Shown: positions 1 to 13,460, counted from the first letter of the stretch. The stretch: DNA of 64,000 nt from Cyprinodon diabolis (GCA_030533445.1 CM060082.1:33189817-33253816), one strand, 5' to 3'. The notes: a model not told the origin generated them from the letters alone. Made by a program: numbers and translations.

Positions 1-3000
1 TGTGTAGCCAACAGGCAATAGTGATGGCTAGTTAGCCAACTCAGAAGTGAGAGGTGTACTCTTAGAAGAGATAGTTAGTGGTGGGCAGGATTAGGCTCCT
101 TATGTCAATAACAGATGACTCTCTGTTCTGTGCTGTATCATGTTTGTTTGGAGAAATTCAAAAATTGGTCCCAGTGAGGTGCCCACACTTTATGGTTGTA
201 TAAAAAAAAGCCTGAGGCAGCAAATCAAGGCAAGAGGCTGAAGATAGGAAATTTTGTCAGGTATTATAATATGCGTTTGTGCATCTTGTGTTAGGTATCT
301 CCTATAATGACATATAATTTAAAAAAAATAGCATTAGTTTATGGTATTCTTAACAATGCTGATATCCCTGTTCTAAGTATGTGAACTGTTCAACATTATT
401 GAAAGAAATGTAAACATAAAAAAAATCTAGCATTGTGTCATTTGTATAAAAAAATTTGGTCCCTTTTTATTTGTAAAATACAGATCTTGGACATATCTAG
501 TTCTTATTAGATCTTATAAAATCTTAGTAGATTAATTGTAATGAAACTAAAGTTTCCAGATAAATTCAGATACATTGAGGCTATCCATCTCCAGCAGTGC
601 TCGCTTTATTGTTTTCATTCACGCAATTTCTCATTGTATCCTCTTACCAGGTTTTGTGAAAGAGATGTCTATCACTCTGTGACACATGGTCTACAAAAGA
701 TTAAATATGAACAGAAAAGTAAAAGTATTGATTTGGCACAGGGTTTATTTCTGACACTCCACGTATATCTTTGATGTGAATTGTGGGTTGCCTTGCCAGA
801 AAACACCAGCAAGTGTGTTTTTGCGTTGGTCCACAGTTTACCATGTTTTTGATACTGTGCCAGTGTCTGCCTGTTTAAGTGTGCCAGTAGAAGAGTGTAT
901 CCACCTGCTTTGTGTTAATGCATGTGTGTGTGTTTGTATTGTGTACTGTACATGTCTGGGTGATTCTGAATGTGCCTGCTTGCTTTTGTGCATGCATCTG
1001 TGGTACCCTGTGTCTTTGTATGCGTGTGTTCCCCTGAGCTTTTAGGAAAAGCCTTCATGGCCTTGTGCTCCTCATCAGGCTCCATGTCTAGAGGCATGGC
1101 TGTAGGGTGGGCCTTTCCCGCAGGGATCCTGGGAACAGAGGGGGACAATAACTCCTGTATTATAGCTGAGTATGAAGGGAAAAAAGGGGAAGAAAAGGAC
1201 ATAAATATCGTTAAACATTGTTTACCCCCCTTCATTTTGTTTCCTTCTTTTCTAATCTTGGCTTACATCCCCTTTGCAAATAGTTTCACAACATATCACC
1301 TTTCCAGACAAGATCTTTGTTAGCTGTGTTTTGTGTTGTTCGCATATTTTAGGGGAATCTTCTGTCAACACTTTGCAATCAGCCTGGTCACATGATCAGG
1401 CTCTGCCACAAAATAAGCCTACCATTTTCTTTCTTTCTTCTTTTCTGTAAAAAGAATGTTCAGGAGGATATAGTACTCCTCATTAACCAATAAAGGCTGC
1501 TTTTTATTATGTTTGGACAAAATTAAGACAATAATTAATGGATTAGAAAAAGTAATGATTAAGCAAAGGATTGCAATTTTCATATTAGATTAATAAATTT
1601 TGGTAATTTATTTGAATTTTTTAAGTTACATGAATACACATGTTTTTTTTTCATTTTTTTAGTTTTTGGTGGTATGACATAGTTCACTCATTATCTTTAA
1701 AAACATTTGTCATATTAACTGTTTAATTAATTAAGAAACGTTTTACAAATATATCGAATTAATATTAAATAATGGACTAAATTTTATTTTACACCTGTCT
1801 AAATGGAAACCTAAAAGAAATGTAATATTTGCTCAACGGTTAACATTACACCATGTAAGTTATTTCTACTCATTGTTGACAGTGTTTGATATTTCTCTTT
1901 GACTGCTCCAAGTTTTTTTTCACAAAAATGACACAATTACCTAGATTTACCACTAGACAGATGATAGATTTAACCATACACACATCAATTCTCACCGCAG
2001 CCTTCACAATGAACAGAAAATCTTAACTGATGACTTCACTGAGATTAGATTACCTGTTCTCCTCCTTTCGTGGGAAGAAAAGTAGATTTCACCTTTCACC
2101 TCTGGGCATTCTGAAGAGAAGCCACGCGCACACTGGCAACACTCACTGAGTTCAGCTTTCTGCATAGCTGAAAGAAAATTTTCATTTTATAGAATTACTT
2201 TAGTCATAAAATTTGACTTAATTCATAAGATAAAATGATTTACAGATATTTTGAGGGAGAATTCTTCCGTTTCCCTTTTTACTTGAATTGCTTAATATCA
2301 ACATTCACATCTGCTATAAAAAAAAAGGTTAAAAAAAGAGAATGTTTGAAAGCTTTGCTCTGCATTTTGTGAAGTAATCTTTTCTTGGTAACAGGGTCAT
2401 GAGCAAGAACTAGTTGTGAGTTTCTCTATAAATTATAATGGCAGCAGAATATGTGGAAGGGCTCCTGGTTAATTCCTCACCGGTTTGCACCTTTGCATTG
2501 TCATTTCAGTCTCTTTACATACATTCTAGTAGTTATAATTTTGTTGTTCTGTTATAAAATTTTCATGAATTCTGAGGATAGATTAAAAATTGTTAAACTT
2601 TGCAGTTCCATTATTATTTAATTTTTTTGCCCTGTCTCTTTATGTATTTTCATCACTTCAATGTTTTAGATTATTGAGGAAGATAATGGAGGAAACAAAA
2701 AATGCATTTTTCCATTAGTGAAAAATGCCATTCTCGTCATAAGTGAAAAAGCAGTAATTTTGTCAAATCCTGAACTAGCTGTGCTTAAGTATATTTTTTC
2801 TAAATTTTAGCTAAGTTTTAATTTGCATAACTAAGGATGTAAATACAGAAACAAAGAATCAGGAAAACATTGAGATAGAAAGATCTATCTTAAAAAAACA
2901 ACGTAAGCTAAAACATAAAAAAGAAACATGAAAAGAAAGAAAGGGGTTTCTTACAGCAAACCACAGTGAGAGTCAGTATCCACCAATGGAAAACATGAAA

Positions 3001-4693
3001 CAGCAAGAAACTGATACAGGAGTGGCTGGTCAATCAAAATTCTAAAAAAAAACACTAAGGATGTTCACAAATAAAAAGAAAAACAAAAGTGAAAACAACA
3101 TCCAAACCCCATTTGTCACAATTGAAGTCAAAGTTTATGATTAAAGAACAAAAAACACTGACTAGACTAAAAAGATACCCATGGCAGAGTCTCAAAGTGA
3201 AAAACCCTACTGACCAATACCAATATTCTATACTACCACATTTGGTAAAAAAATAAAAGGTCATTGGAAAATATACAGTGGCAGACGGTTTGATTTTCCA
3301 TTTTAAAAAGGTATGGCTAGATCAATCCACCTAGAAAAATAAAAAAAGCAAGGGTGTGAAATGGTCGTCATTAAGAAAATGTTATCCCTTTTCCAATAAA
3401 GCTGATAAATAACCGACTTTTCGTCATCAAACGATTTGAACAATTTTCTATATTCCCCTGAAAAATACCAAGACTACATTAGTTGTTGTTGTTCAGCTTT
3501 ATGCTTTAATGGTAAGAAATTAAAGCGATCTTTATTCAAGCTTTTAGGAAAACAAGGTTCCACTCTGCAAAATGTCAAACTGTAGCATTAAAACTGGGTT
3601 GAATGAATATGAGACAGTGACCAAGCTAATATCATTACCTCTGTAGTTTTTCACTGGATGACACAGCAGGACTTGCTTCATGATGTGTCTCATCAGGGAG
3701 AGAGGGATGAGAAGCTGGATAACGTGTTCACGAACACACTTATGTGAGTGAGTGGGTAGAGGTGGGGGTTTGTGAGAAGGAGAGATGGGGTCAGTGAGGT
3801 GGAAAAACCCAAAAGACAAAAGGGTGTGTGTCATGCCAAAACGACGACCACTCATCTGGTTTTCAACCATAGAAAAGAGACAGTAGAGACAGACCAACTG
3901 ATAGAAGACGAGAGAGATGGGGAGAGTGTGGAGGGGATGATCAAAAGGACTGTAGCCATAATGATGAGGCCTCTGACTGGACGGACGCTGTCTCCATCCA
4001 GTTTGCTCTCATCAGTGTCAACTCTCCTTTGACAGACACAATGCTATACTCATACTTTCTTGTCTGCAATCGCACACATTTTTACATTAGATCAATGCCT
4101 CTGGAAATGTAGTCAAAGCAGACACATAGTGGAGATCTTATTTTGCACAAGGATTTCGGGGTTTTTCAAGTCATCTGAAAGATAATTAGATGTTTTGCAT
4201 AATTTGCTTTCAAATCCTTCACTGATCTGGTTCTAGATTAAAAAAGATGAAATGTTCATTAAATTTCCTAATGGGTGGTAAACAGATCCGTCCCTGCTGG
4301 GATGACGCAACACAGTATCATGCTTCTGTTATTTACCTGAACCCTCAATCCATGTCAACAGGAATGGAGTCTGGAAATCCCCGTCACAGATCCATGACAC
4401 TGTCATACACACCTGCAGCCACGGTATTATCTACTGCTAGTGTCCAGTTCCCAAAGGATTACACATTTCCACAAAGGAAAGGTGACTGATCCAGGTTTGG
4501 GTAAAAGATACTGCTTATTACTCTAACTGAAATATTACTTTTCAAATGTCTTTTTAGAAGACAATTACAGACCTCAAAGGTCATAAACTGGAACTAATAT
4601 AGAAAAACCAACAAAATGCAGCATGCCTGGCACAGGCATCCATACACCGTTAAAAGCTTCCCCCACATTATGATACATGGATGTATTTTTGAT
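1..4693. other. AT-rich non-coding DNA, no gene recognised
   Basis: I see no convincing coding sequence, RNA gene or named repeat in this stretch. The short open frames are not homologous to anything I recognise. One small GT-rich patch lies around 920-1040, and several A or T homopolymers are present. The composition fits teleost intron or intergenic DNA. Confidence 0.6.
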
Positions 4694-4729
4694 TAAAAAA
4701 AAAAAAAAAAAAAAAAAACGGGGGGGGGG
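4694..4729. repeat. poly-A run followed by poly-G run
   Basis: A run of more than 20 A residues is followed by a C and then about ten G residues. This is simple-sequence DNA. It could be the remains of a retroposon tail, but no matching body is visible upstream. Homopolymer lengths here are prone to sequencing error. Confidence 0.7.
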
Positions 4730-4889
4730 TTACATGTTACTGTACACAAAATTACCAGGGTATACCTTGCATCCTGCCAAGAAGAATTGAATAACTAAAT
4801 ATTTACTAGAAAGGCTTATTGATTTTCAGTTTTATTTGTGTTTACCGTTTTTTTGGGGGAAATTATATTTTGTCGTCCTCTGCTTTATA

Positions 4890-5640
4890 CGGGAAAGGGT
4901 CGTGGCGGTCTAAGCAAAGACTCCTAGACTTTCCTCTCCGTAGACTCTTCTCCAGCACTGCTTGGGGAATCCCAAAGCCTAGGCCATCTAGGAGATGTAG
5001 TCCATCTATTTTGTCCTGGGCCTCCTTTTGCCGGGACGTGCCTGGAACGCCTCTCGAGAGAAGTGATGTCTGAGCCACCTCAACTAACTCCTCTAGATGT
5101 GAAGCAGAAGTGGCTCTACTCCAAGCCTGTCTGAGAGAAAGCTCATTTTAGCAGCTTCTTTCGGGGATCTCATTGTTTCGGTCCTGATCTAGATTTCATG
5201 GTCATAGGTGAGGTTAGGAAGGTAGGCCGAAATTGAGAGCTTTGTTTTTTCGCTCAGCTCTCAATTCACTACAATAGACAGGTTCAGTGTCCACCTTATA
5301 GCAGCAGCACTGATCTCCCGGTCCATTGCCCCCTAACAGGACCCCAAGATACTGAATTCTTATCCAAGGTGCTTCACAATGGGCTGTGCACTGCACCAAC
5401 GCAACCTGTAGGTCTCGGAGGAAGGGAAAAAGCAGAACCACGTCATCTACAAAAAGCAGGAAGGAAATCTGCTGGTCCCCAAACCAGACTCCCTCTGGCC
5501 ATTGACTGCACCTAGAAATCCTTTCAATAAATCCCTTTCAGAGTCTAACATGCACTAGGAACAGGTCTAACTTAATGCTGGCAATGCAGACCAAACTTCC
5601 TGGTTCCAGGCAAAGAACAATAGCACAATCACATGGTCTT
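4890..5640 (-). pseudogene. Decayed LINE (non-LTR retrotransposon) reverse transcriptase fragment, antisense
   Basis: Read on the minus strand, this region keeps pieces of the reverse transcriptase of a common teleost LINE. The clearest mark is an FVDDVV motif at 5454-5437, which is the RT motif C catalytic box (usually FADDVV in this family), preceded by a GVWFGDQ-like segment. Further downstream on the minus strand (about 5060-4900) is a fragment recalling the C-terminal end of these ORFs, with a basic RRPRTK-like stretch, MDYIS and a proline-rich terminus. Stops, frameshifts and at least one internal deletion break the frame, so it cannot encode a working enzyme. Only the 3' part of an element is present, as expected of 5'-truncated target-primed insertions. 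I place it only as a teleost LINE of L2/Rex-like appearance. The clade is from memory of the family and not proven. Confidence 0.75.
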
Positions 5641-7016
5641 TAAGAATACTCCATAGGAAGCTTGAAAATTCAGGAAACATGTATTTCATGTCCTCTGAGC
5701 AAGACAAAAATGGTTTCACAGTGGCAAGTGGGCAAAAATAATTTTGCACCAAGATGGGTGGATTCTGTCATTTCGTCCAAGAGGACACATTTATAGCTTT
5801 AACCATTGGAATTTTAGACATGAAAGCTTGGATGCTCCGACACAAGGACTTCTGAATGGACACCAGCACGCTCAGATGCGCTGCTCCCTAAACTCGGACA
5901 CGCCACTGGATCTCTTGACGTCAGTCCCCATATAGATAAGCAAGACAAATCTTTTGCAGTTGTTCTTAAATAAACAAAGTGTAAAGTATTGTAATTTGAG
6001 AGCAAATAAAAAAAATTAAAAATACGTTGAGAACACAAAAAAAAAAAATCCCCTGTAAAGAACTCAGGTGGGGCTAGGTGTGGTTCATGAACAAACAACA
6101 CTGCAACATGCATCAGTGGCAAATGGGAGCTTACTTTGCTGAAGAACAATCTTTGACACACCTAAAAGGGAATCAACCATTACCAAGAAATGGAAAAACT
6201 GTATTTATTTTATTTTTTTTAAACAAGAAACTTGTTAGTGTGGAAACCTTGCATCTAAAATGTAAAAATAAGATTTTTCTTAGCAACATTTTTGTAGTTA
6301 TAAAGGAAGGATTATAAAATATTTGAAAAACTAAATTCATCAATCATTACATATAATTTGTAAATGTAATACTGAATTTAAAAATATTTTCACATCCTGT
6401 TTGTATTTAAGCATTAATACACAGAAGTAACTTAAACAGCTTTTAAACAGGATGTTTTCTACCTCTAACAGACACCATCAATGAAGTGTACTCCCAGCAT
6501 AAAGTGCAGTTAGCATTAGCTAATCATAGCTTCAAGTGGGAAGCATCATATCCCAAGGGTCAGTTTCACTCTTAAACTAGAATAATGGCATTTTCATTAA
6601 ACCCCATAATATATGGTAATCCAACAATGTCAATGGCTTCTCTTAATACACATGCACTCAGACAGCCCTCATATTAGACTTCTTTAAAACAAAGGCACGT
6701 TGTTTGCACTATGCTCTCTCTCTTATGCTTGTTGTGTGCACAAGTGTTGGGCACGCAACATTGTCTTCACAGACGTCTACAATACATGTTCCTAGTCTGT
6801 ATGTTTTTTTGTTTTTTTTTCCGTGTCATTCACTTGCTGGTTGATGAAGGCCCTTTTTTAATTTAGCTTCTCCTGGCAGGAGTGCCAGTTTGGGAGCCTC
6901 CACTTCTCAAAAGGTCTCCAGGGTGGGGAGTGGCAAAATAATGAATATTTAGGTTCTATTGAAATTAAAATACCAGCAGTCTGTGGAGACTTAAGCATTA
7001 AAATATTTGTCAAAGG
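5641..7016. other. Non-coding DNA, nothing recognised
   Basis: I find no gene or classifiable repeat here. Short A-runs occur at about 6008-6050. The open frames are short and look random. Confidence 0.5.
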
Positions 7017-7190
<174 letters not shown>

Positions 7191-7205
7191 TAAATTTGCA
7201 GACCT

Positions 7206-7256
7206 GTTTTCTCCGTAATACAATCTGTTCTTTTCTGAAGAATGAGTCCATCCATC
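7206..7256. repeat. Dispersed 51-bp module, copy 1
   Basis: This 51-bp sequence recurs at 53123 with a single base difference, and in both places it runs straight into a (TCCA)n tract. That suggests a small dispersed repeat with a tetranucleotide tail. I do not recognise the family. Confidence 0.75.
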
Positions 7257-7350
7257 CATTCATCCATCCATCCATCCATCCATACGTACATACATACTTA
7301 CATACATACTTACATAGATGCGTGCATGTGTTGATGTGTGTGTGTGTGTG
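7244..7350. repeat. Compound microsatellite: (TCCA)n, (CATA)n-like, then (TG)n
   Basis: A tract of TCCA/CATC units (7244-7282) passes into TACA/CATA units (to about 7316), and a short (TG)n follows at about 7335-7351. It lies next to the (ATCT)43 tract and the dispersed module. Confidence 0.9.
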
Positions 7351-9110
7351 TGTTTACTGTAGTGCTTGTCTCACAGTGCTCTGAATGGTTGGTAGTTTTG
7401 ACAGAGGGAGCCCACAAATCAGGGATAAATCAGGACCTTAGGGCATGCCTGCTTCACTGAGGGGGAAGTGAAACATATTCACTGAGACCAAATCAGCCTC
7501 AGTCTGGCCTTAGAGAGCCCTGTGCAACACTGACCCAACACCAACAGGAACCTTCTCAGAAACAAAACTTGTCTTGGCTTGTGGATGTCAGCAAATGTTT
7601 CACTGCATATCAGTTATTGTAATTAACTGGCAGCACCTTTAAAGGCAGAGCATATTTCTGGCCATATGCTCTGGTTTTCTGTGTCCAAATCTTTTATATC
7701 TGCTTAGAAATAAAACAGCTTCCTAGAAATCAATATGCACTTAAGGTAAAAAATTTAATAAAAATTACAGTACATAGTACTTAAGTTGTATCTACAATGC
7801 TGTGGAAGATGATTTACATTAGTGAAATTTTAATATATCACAGTCATAAACCTCAGTGCGTTTTAATTGTTTGTGACACACGGGCACACATTAGCATTTC
7901 AGTGCAAAGTGGAAGGAAAATGATACATGGTTTTCATTTATTTTTATACATAAAATTCTGAAGGGTGGTGTGCAAGTGTTTTCAGCCGTATTTTCTTTCA
8001 TTAGAATCTCAAGAGACCAAATGCCCTAACTGACCTAACAAGTAAACGGAGTGCTTTTGTGTGTAATTTCCTGTATAAATACAGCTACTGTAATTTTTGA
8101 AGGGCAAAGAAGTTTGTTCGTGAGCATTCAAAATGACCGGAGAACACTGCAGACAGGCCAGGGTAAACTTTTGCAGAGTTCCAATATGTGTTAAGTTATA
8201 AAACAATATTCGAAGTTCTGAACATCTCAATTTAGTCTTTTAATGTTACCATTTATAAAAAAAGAAAATCAAAAGAAAATTTAAGGATAAGTTAGTTTAA
8301 GTTATTTTTACAGTTGCTAAGCATTATCAACTTAATTATTCATGTAGTTATGTATCTATTGATTGTGGATGTTATTAGATAATTAGTACACTTGCTTTGC
8401 TTGTTTGCTTTGTTCCCTTTTCATTTTTGGAAACCCAACTTTAATTTTGACAGGGTTTAATATATATAAGTCTGGAGATTGCTTTGCATAGTAAACATTT
8501 TGCCTTCAAAAACTGAGAGAAAAATTAATATGGAGGGACATTGGGCATAGCTAACACTTGTTTGAAAGCCACCTAAACAGGTTTTGCATTTTCTTTCCAG
8601 TTGCTTTTGAGATTTTCTGGCACCAAAGAATCAATGTAACCTATCAAGACAAAGTTCTCATTAATACTATTTTGTTGGACTTTGATTTTGAAATTCACGG
8701 TTTCTTTCTCAGGTACTACTAAATGATTACATGAAATGATTGGAAAGTCGTTTTTATTGTGTGGGTGGGGTCCACATTGAAATAAAATAACACAATACAT
8801 AAGTGTGAATGCTGAAGAATGTATAAATCATAAGAGAACATTCTATGCTTAATTCACAAATAGAAACAATCTGTATACTATATGAGTTTTATATGAAAAA
8901 AAGCCTAACACTAAAAAAAAACCCTGCCTTTTGAAAATAAAGCAGAATTTATTGCTTCTAAAGTCTCAAACATCTCACTCCACTTTATACATTTGCAACC
9001 AACAATATAACTGCTGAAATTGCAGACCCAAATTGCTAAGTATTTTTATTATTTTTTATTTTTTCGGTGAGCTAGAGGGCACACTGCAAATCTGAAAGGC
9101 CCTGTCTGCT
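7351..9110. other. Non-coding DNA, nothing recognised
   Basis: No gene or repeat family is recognised. The frames at 8009-8230 and 8573-8800 (minus) show no familiar domain and no splice context that I can defend. Confidence 0.5.
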
Positions 9111-9179
9111 ACCTTTCTGCCAGACACAGGCCATCCCAGGTCAGCGCCACTCCACAACATATCTGTGTCATCACTGTCA

Positions 9180-9505
9180 CATTTTCCCACTTTCCTGACA
9201 ATGTGTTACACCCCCTCAACCCGTCCTTCCATTGCCTTCTCCTGTCACTCCTTGCTTTCTCCTGCTTCTGTGGCACCCGCCCCCATCTTCTCCTTACATC
9301 CTTTCCTTCGCTGTCTTTCATCCACCTCCTCACCCGGCTTTATCTCCATCTACTCTCCCTAAATTCACTATCATATCCTTCCAAAAGCTTTTCTTCACAT
9401 TTTGCTCCTATTCTCTATCAATCGTCTCCCATATTCCCACTATCCCCTCTTATCCCACTCAGTTCCAAATCCCCTCACCCCATTCTCCAATGCTCTTCTC
9501 ACATC
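9180..9505 (+). repeat. Long pyrimidine-rich tract on the plus strand
   Basis: More than 300 bp are strongly biased to C and T on the plus strand, with only scattered purines. Overlapping open frames here are a composition effect, as low purine content yields few stops. The tract could be a mirror-type or triplex-prone segment or an intronic polypyrimidine region. No function is shown. Confidence 0.6.
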
Positions 9506-10019
9506 TGAAAGTGTTGGATTTTGACATCTGCCTGCAGGAGCAGTGACCCATGAAGTAATTAGAGGAGGAATCTCGCCTTCTCTTCCTACCCCCCCACCAC
9601 CACCTCTGCATTTTCTCCGCTCTCTCTGAGCCGAGGATCATAAAAAAAGCTGGTTATGTTTACTCCCTGATCCATCTAATTTCTGTAACGAGGGCCGAGC
9701 TGGCCTCATCTCCTTACCATGCCGTACTTAAGCCAAGGCGTTGGGCTGGAGAGGCGCTCTAAAACCCCCGCAGGGTAGCAAGGAGTTTCAACCACGCCGC
9801 TCAGCTACAGAGACGAGACTAGGACCTAACCGGATTAACTTCCAACCGACACAGGTGGAGGGACCCTTCCTCTTGCACACACGTACACACATGTGCAAAC
9901 AGAGCAGGATGCAACTTTACGCCATTTAATGTATCATCAAGAAAAAGTGCTGGGCTGAGACATACGTGTGATTATGTGTGTGTTTGTGTATGTGTGCTGA
10001 GAAGGAAATAAATAAAAAA

Positions 10020-10400
10020 GTGAAAAACTTCAGCTGCTGCAATATGAGATGAGAGAACACAATTATGAATTGCTTCAGAGCTTACGGCCACTGTGATGAT
10101 AACTCTCAAATGCTGTGATATCGAATTGCTGGAGCATTAAAATCACCCTTCCCACTCCACACCCCCCACTCTCAATTGAAATTATTTGCCCCTGGATTGC
10201 AAATGTAATATTTAGGGTAAGGGTTAATCTATAATGCAACAAAGTATAGTCTGAGGGCCATTGCTAAACATGATGAGCTGAGATGTCAAATGATTTGCTG
10301 GGCATCATTAGAGTGTTTTTCCATCTCCTAATTCAGGGATTATTCATTTAGCAGAGACTCGAGGGACTTTGCTTGTTACTTTGTGTTACTGCTGCTGGTA
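10020..10400. promoter_or_regulatory. Candidate conserved non-coding element
   Basis: This is non-repetitive, moderately complex DNA without coding potential. It contains sites of the kind seen in developmental enhancers: an E-box CAGCTG at 10031-10036, an octamer-like ATTGCAAAT at about 10197-10205 and a GGATTA core at 10337-10342, plus several ATTA/TAAT cores. It is only a candidate. Short motifs like these occur by chance, and conservation cannot be tested here. Confidence 0.25.
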
Positions 10401-11029
10401 AAATTGGTTCAACAAGTCCTATTTGTCAGACTGGTGTACAGTAAGAGCTGTTTGGTTATTCTATCTATCATCAAAGCACCTAGATGCAAAAAGGTTCTGT
10501 TTTCGTTTTTATCTCTCTGAACATTTTTGCATTTTTAATACAGCACACAGAGTTGGAAGCCGGTGTATTAAAATTCTACTTGAATATAATGCAGTTATGT
10601 TGTTAACCAACATTATTTCCCATACTAATAGATATGATGGCTCCAATGTGGAAGTCTAAAGAAAGTGAAACTGGTGTGAGGATAACCAGATTACGAAAGC
10701 ATTACCAAAGATTAGTGATGTGCTCTACAATAGCTATTACTTTAACAGTTCTGTTGTATACTCAAAGTTTTGAATGTTACAAGGAAGGTTTCCCTATGTC
10801 CAATCTTAATCCCTGACGTTAACATTCAGCAGCTGCTGATTGTAAGATGAAAGAGGAAATTGCAGTGAGACAAAAGTTATGAAGTGAACTGACACTGACT
10901 TTAGTTAATTTGGATTTTATTTAGTTATATTTCTAAAAGATCTGTTTTCTGTTGCCGTTGTTCTATAAAAGTAAATTTTAAGATCATTTGAGGTGAGAAC
11001 ATTAAACTTTTAAGCATCACTATATAGCC

Positions 11030-11300
11030 CATTTACAGATTTAATGAGTAATTAAAAACAAAATGTCTGATGTAATGAGGACTGCAGCAACCAGCGGACC
11101 TCCGATTCTAACCGCAGCCAGGGTTATGTTCATTTGATTTGTGTTTATCTGACTTTGTTAAATATTATTCTCCCGCTAAATAAAAAAATATGAATTTATT
11201 ATTATCTAGAGGCTGTTAATTACAGGAGGTGAAATGCAGCTCCACATGAGCCGAGTGTATGGTGATGTCACAAGTACGCTTCTGTTCCGTACTGACCCAT
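11030..11300. promoter_or_regulatory. Candidate conserved non-coding element
   Basis: This segment carries repeated TAAT/ATTA homeodomain-type cores (TAATGAGTAATTAA near 11045, CTGTTAATTACAGG near 11213-11226) in otherwise unique sequence with no open frame. The TAATTACAG block is a partly palindromic homeodomain-type site. Enhancer identity is inferred only from composition and motif content. Confidence 0.22.
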
Positions 11301-12440
11301 ATTTATGCAGGGTGCTCGCATTCTACCCGAGTCCATACTTTCCCGTGTTCTTTTCAAGAACATACTTGGCGAGGACACAAGTCCTTATTCAGGTTCTTGT
11401 GAATTGAGAAAATTCCCCTGTTTGCAATACATTTTACTTTTGTTCTAGCATATAGTCTACTCCTATTACAATTTCCAAGACTGGAGTATACAGACAACTG
11501 GATGATTAAACAGTTCTTTATGCAATCTTTCATCACCCAGATTCCTGGTACCTCTCTTATGAAAAGGTATCCACCTAAACAGTTTAAAGGAAATAGGTTT
11601 GGGAACCAAATTATTTTTAGTTTTGGGACATGCCTGATAAATGTGATAATCATTAGCAATCCACCATGCCAATCATCTGTATAAAATGGTTTAATCAAGC
11701 TAGCTCAAATTTATAAAGTGATACATTGTGGGGGAACTTAAGCTAATTAACTGTGCATCATTATCAGGTTGGTTCACTGTAAACTCTTTATGGCCCATTG
11801 AGTTTACCTTGTTTTATATACTACAATTGACTTTCAGATTCTTGGTTTGAATTTGAATATATTGTTGTGGAACAAAGCCAATGAATCTTAAATGCATTAA
11901 ACATTTAAAAACCATAAAGAGAGACAAGATACACTGTGCCATCCTGGTTGGAACCAGCCAAACACAATTTTAGAGCACTGGCAAAGCTATGCATAATGGA
12001 GTCTCTCAGTCTGTCTGTACCTTTTTCGATTCCCCCTGAAAGCTTCAGGCCTAAGAGATTGGCCAGAGCAAAGCCACTACAACCAAATCAAATCATCAAT
12101 TACTATGTATTAGCCTAAAAGTAGCATCTGTCCCAGGAAGCATTTAACCAACATCTTCGCTGATGTGACATACGGCAACAGAATTAACTGCCTTATGTCA
12201 ATATTGTGTAATTATGTTATTGAATGTTTGACAAATTCCATGGATCACAATTCGGCAAAAACAATGGCACACTGAAAAAAGTGACTTTTTGGTTCACTAA
12301 ACTCTATTAGAGTATTCGCCATAATTTCTACTTTGTATTTTTAAGCTTCAGTAAAAAATAGGGTTTCTGAAGTAAAATTTAACCTCTTTTAATAATACAT
12401 GAATACTTGAATAAATTAATTAATGTAATACATGAATTTT

Positions 12441-12542
12441 GAAGTTTTACTTCGATTTCCTTATGCTATTTAAATGGTTAAATGAATTTTTGGGAAATAG
12501 TAAGTTTTACTTCAATGTCCTTATTCTATTTAAATGTTTAAC
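12441..12542. repeat. 60-bp direct duplication, two imperfect copies
   Basis: A segment beginning GAAGTTTTACTTC at 12441 recurs 60 bases later at 12501 as TAAGTTTTACTTC. Both copies continue through CCTTATNCTATTTAAATG. It lies near the left end of the possible transposon relic and may be a subterminal repeat of that element. Confidence 0.75.
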
Positions 12543-13248
12543 AGCAGTATGTACATAGACCTAAAAATACTAAATGAACTTTACTGTAAAAACGTCGCAT
12601 TTTGAAACGCACGCAGGTGCATGTGCACTATTGTTTTGCCTGTCATTATTTTTTTTTTATTTGTACTAATACAGAAAAAACAGATACCTTTATTCAAATA
12701 TTTAGTAGAGATTTTATTCATCCTTGAAAATGTTATATAGTTTAGGCCGTTAATTTTTAATTATGTTGTTTGGTTCATTAATGTTTGAATTGCTTCCTTA
12801 AAAGTCCACTAATCTGGATGACTGCTGTTTCATTGTGTAGGTTTGCAATATTTTTATTGCATATTTAAGTAGTGACAACAGATCTGTGTTGGATGTGGTG
12901 TACATGAAATACTGAGTATTTGTTGTTTACAAGTCATACAAACCTTACCATTTTTTTCTATACTAATTCATGCAGTACAACATAATGCACTTTTACTATT
13001 AATGCTATAGTTGTAAACTTTTTTTTCATTTAAATAGAGGCATACATAAGCTCTACAGAACTGCTGAAAGTTTAAGTGGCTGTTTCTGGTCTGACCCTTG
13101 CCCTGGAGTTGTTTTGAGCCTGTTTGTGTAAGTTAAATATTCTTGATCTTACATATGAGTATATTTCTCTAACAAATGTCTAAACCCTCAGTTTCAGTCT
13201 CAGAGGGAATTTTTTATTATATATTTAAAAAGTATGATTCCACTTACA

Positions 13249-13460
13249 GGGCTGCTCAGTGGTGCAGTGGGTAGCACTTCTGGTTTGAAGCAAGAAAGTT
13301 CCGGGTTCGATTCCCAGCCTTGGGTCTTTGTATGTTCTCCCTGTGCATGCATGGGATCTCAGCGGGTGTTCTGGCTTCCTTACACTGTCCAAAAACATGA
13401 TTGTTAGGTTAAATTGCTTCTCTAGATTCTCCTTAGGTGTGTGCGTGAATGCATGTATCT
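13249..13460 (+). mobile_element. tRNA-derived SINE
   Basis: The head carries an A-box-like GTGGTGCAGTGGGTAGCA (about 13258-13275) and a good B box GGGTTCGATTCCC (13303-13315), the internal pol III promoter of a tRNA-derived SINE. The body that follows (GTATGTTCTCCCTGTGCATG and on to CCAAAAACATG and TTAGGTTAAATTG) matches a very common teleost repeat. The 3' end fades out after about 13460, so this is a diverged and probably truncated copy. Confidence 0.75.

Noticed and set aside
11260..11440. Weak inverted similarity around AAGTACGCTTCTG and CATACTTGGCGAGG
   Set aside because: It resembles parts of a known fish repeat in memory, but the arms pair poorly and no borders can be set.
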